Under the pieces are notes generated by a model. The model was not told where the DNA came from. It saw only the letters and a list, made by a program, of their open reading frames with translations, and did no database searches. A program made the translations under genes and the position numbers. Positions 5,479 through 5,977 of a stretch of DNA of 5,977 nt are shown here, piece after piece; within the stretch, counting starts at the first letter, position 1, and every line of letters begins with the position of its first letter. The DNA is taken from the NCBI GenBank assembly GCA_021833045.1, contig JAKBGP010000147.1, forward strand, positions 1 to 5,977, given 5' to 3'. This stretch comes from Thermoplasmata archaeon (GTDB lineage: Archaea > Thermoplasmatota > Thermoplasmata > Thermoplasmatales > Thermoplasmataceae).

Positions 5479-5977
5479 ATGAGTAAGAGAGGATTTAACA
5501 CCAGAGCTGTAAGTTCTGGAGAACTTAAGGATAAGAAATATGGCAACGTTGTCACTCCAATATTTCAGAACGCAACGTTCTTATATCCAAATTACACAGA
5601 AGGGTCAACGAAGGATCCAAATACAGGTGATTCTTTTATCTATTCTAGATGGGGAAATCCAACGGTAACAGCACTTGAAGAAAAATATGCGTCACTGGAA
5701 GGTGCGGCACATGCCTTATCTTTTTCCACAGGTATGGCAGGAATAACATCACTAATGATGTCTCTTGTTGGAAAGAAGAAGAGAGTTCTTTCAATAATGG
5801 ACCTTTATGGCCAGACACTTAGCTTCTTCAAGAATAAGCTCCCAAAATATGGGCTTGATGTGGATATAATATCCATAGACAAACTGAACTCTATCGATTT
5901 TGATGTTACCAAATATGATGTCATATATACAGAAAGTATAACAAATCCCTCAATGAAAGTTCTTGACTTAAAAACCA
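5479..5977 (+). CDS. Cys/Met-metabolism PLP-dependent enzyme (cystathionine gamma-synthase / O-acetylhomoserine sulfhydrylase family), N-terminal part
   Basis: The first 166 residues of a fold-type I PLP enzyme of transsulfuration or homocysteine synthesis are present; the catalytic lysine region lies beyond the right edge. Visible motifs: FNTRAV at 6-11, PIFQNATF at 27-34, YSRWGNPT at 55-62 (Tyr55 and Arg57 contact the PLP phosphate of the neighbouring subunit in this family), LEGAAHAL at 73-80, STGMAG at 83-88 (phosphate-binding), DLYGQT at 108-113 (the Tyr stacks on the PLP ring) and ESITNP at 152-157. Members include MetB, MetC, MetY and methionine gamma-lyase, which cannot be separated from this fragment. 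An in-frame ATG at 5410 would add 23 residues, but the extension is not family-like and lies upstream of the predicted promoter, so 5479 is preferred. It is divergent from tmk, 114 bases apart. Confidence 0.93.
   Translation, partial: MSKRGFNTRAVSSGELKDKKYGNVVTPIFQNATFLYPNYTEGSTKDPNTGDSFIYSRWGNPTVTALEEKYASLEGAAHALSFSTGMAGITSLMMSLVGKKKRVLSIMDLYGQTLSFFKNKLPKYGLDVDIISIDKLNSIDFDVTKYDVIYTESITNPSMKVLDLKT

Overview
The window looks like a stretch of archaeal chromosome, most likely from the Thermoplasmatales or a close acidophilic relative. Four things point that way. The electron transfer flavoprotein (ETF) is one fused beta-alpha chain, an arrangement I know from Sulfolobales and Thermoplasmatales. 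The methionine aminopeptidase is the short type II archaeal form. Most genes start about 23 to 26 bases after an AT-rich TATA-like box, which implies leaderless mRNAs. The DNA is AT-rich and prefers AGA/AGG arginine codons. The order-level placement is inference; no rRNA or other taxonomic marker is present.

Left part (1 to about 2034, minus strand): a two-gene redox operon. A 106-residue soluble Rieske [2Fe-2S] ferredoxin comes first, and its stop codon overlaps the start of the fused ETF beta-alpha gene (ATGA). The ETF gene runs off the left edge with probably only a few tens of residues missing. Together they look like a cytosolic electron-carrier module; the electron donor and acceptor are not in the window.

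The 215-base divergent region (2006 to 2220) carries opposed promoters, an 11-bp interrupted inverted repeat with a 40-base loop, and a 16-bp near-palindrome.

Middle part (2221 to 4703, plus strand): a multi-pass membrane protein of the DUF6159 type; a winged-helix regulator with a SufR-like cysteine-rich C-terminal domain, so perhaps an iron-sulfur sensor; and methionine aminopeptidase. All three point the same way, but each has its own TATA-like box at leaderless spacing, so they need not be one transcript.

Right part (4741 to 5977): thymidylate kinase on the minus strand, convergent with the aminopeptidase. It is divergent from the start of a PLP-dependent Cys/Met-metabolism enzyme (cystathionine gamma-synthase / O-acetylhomoserine sulfhydrylase family), which is cut by the right edge. 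A 12-bp perfect palindrome lies between these two divergent promoters.

No rRNA, convincing tRNA, CRISPR array, insertion sequence or other mobile element was seen. Apart from the Rieske-ETF operon, this is mostly housekeeping sequence with two interesting intergenic regions.
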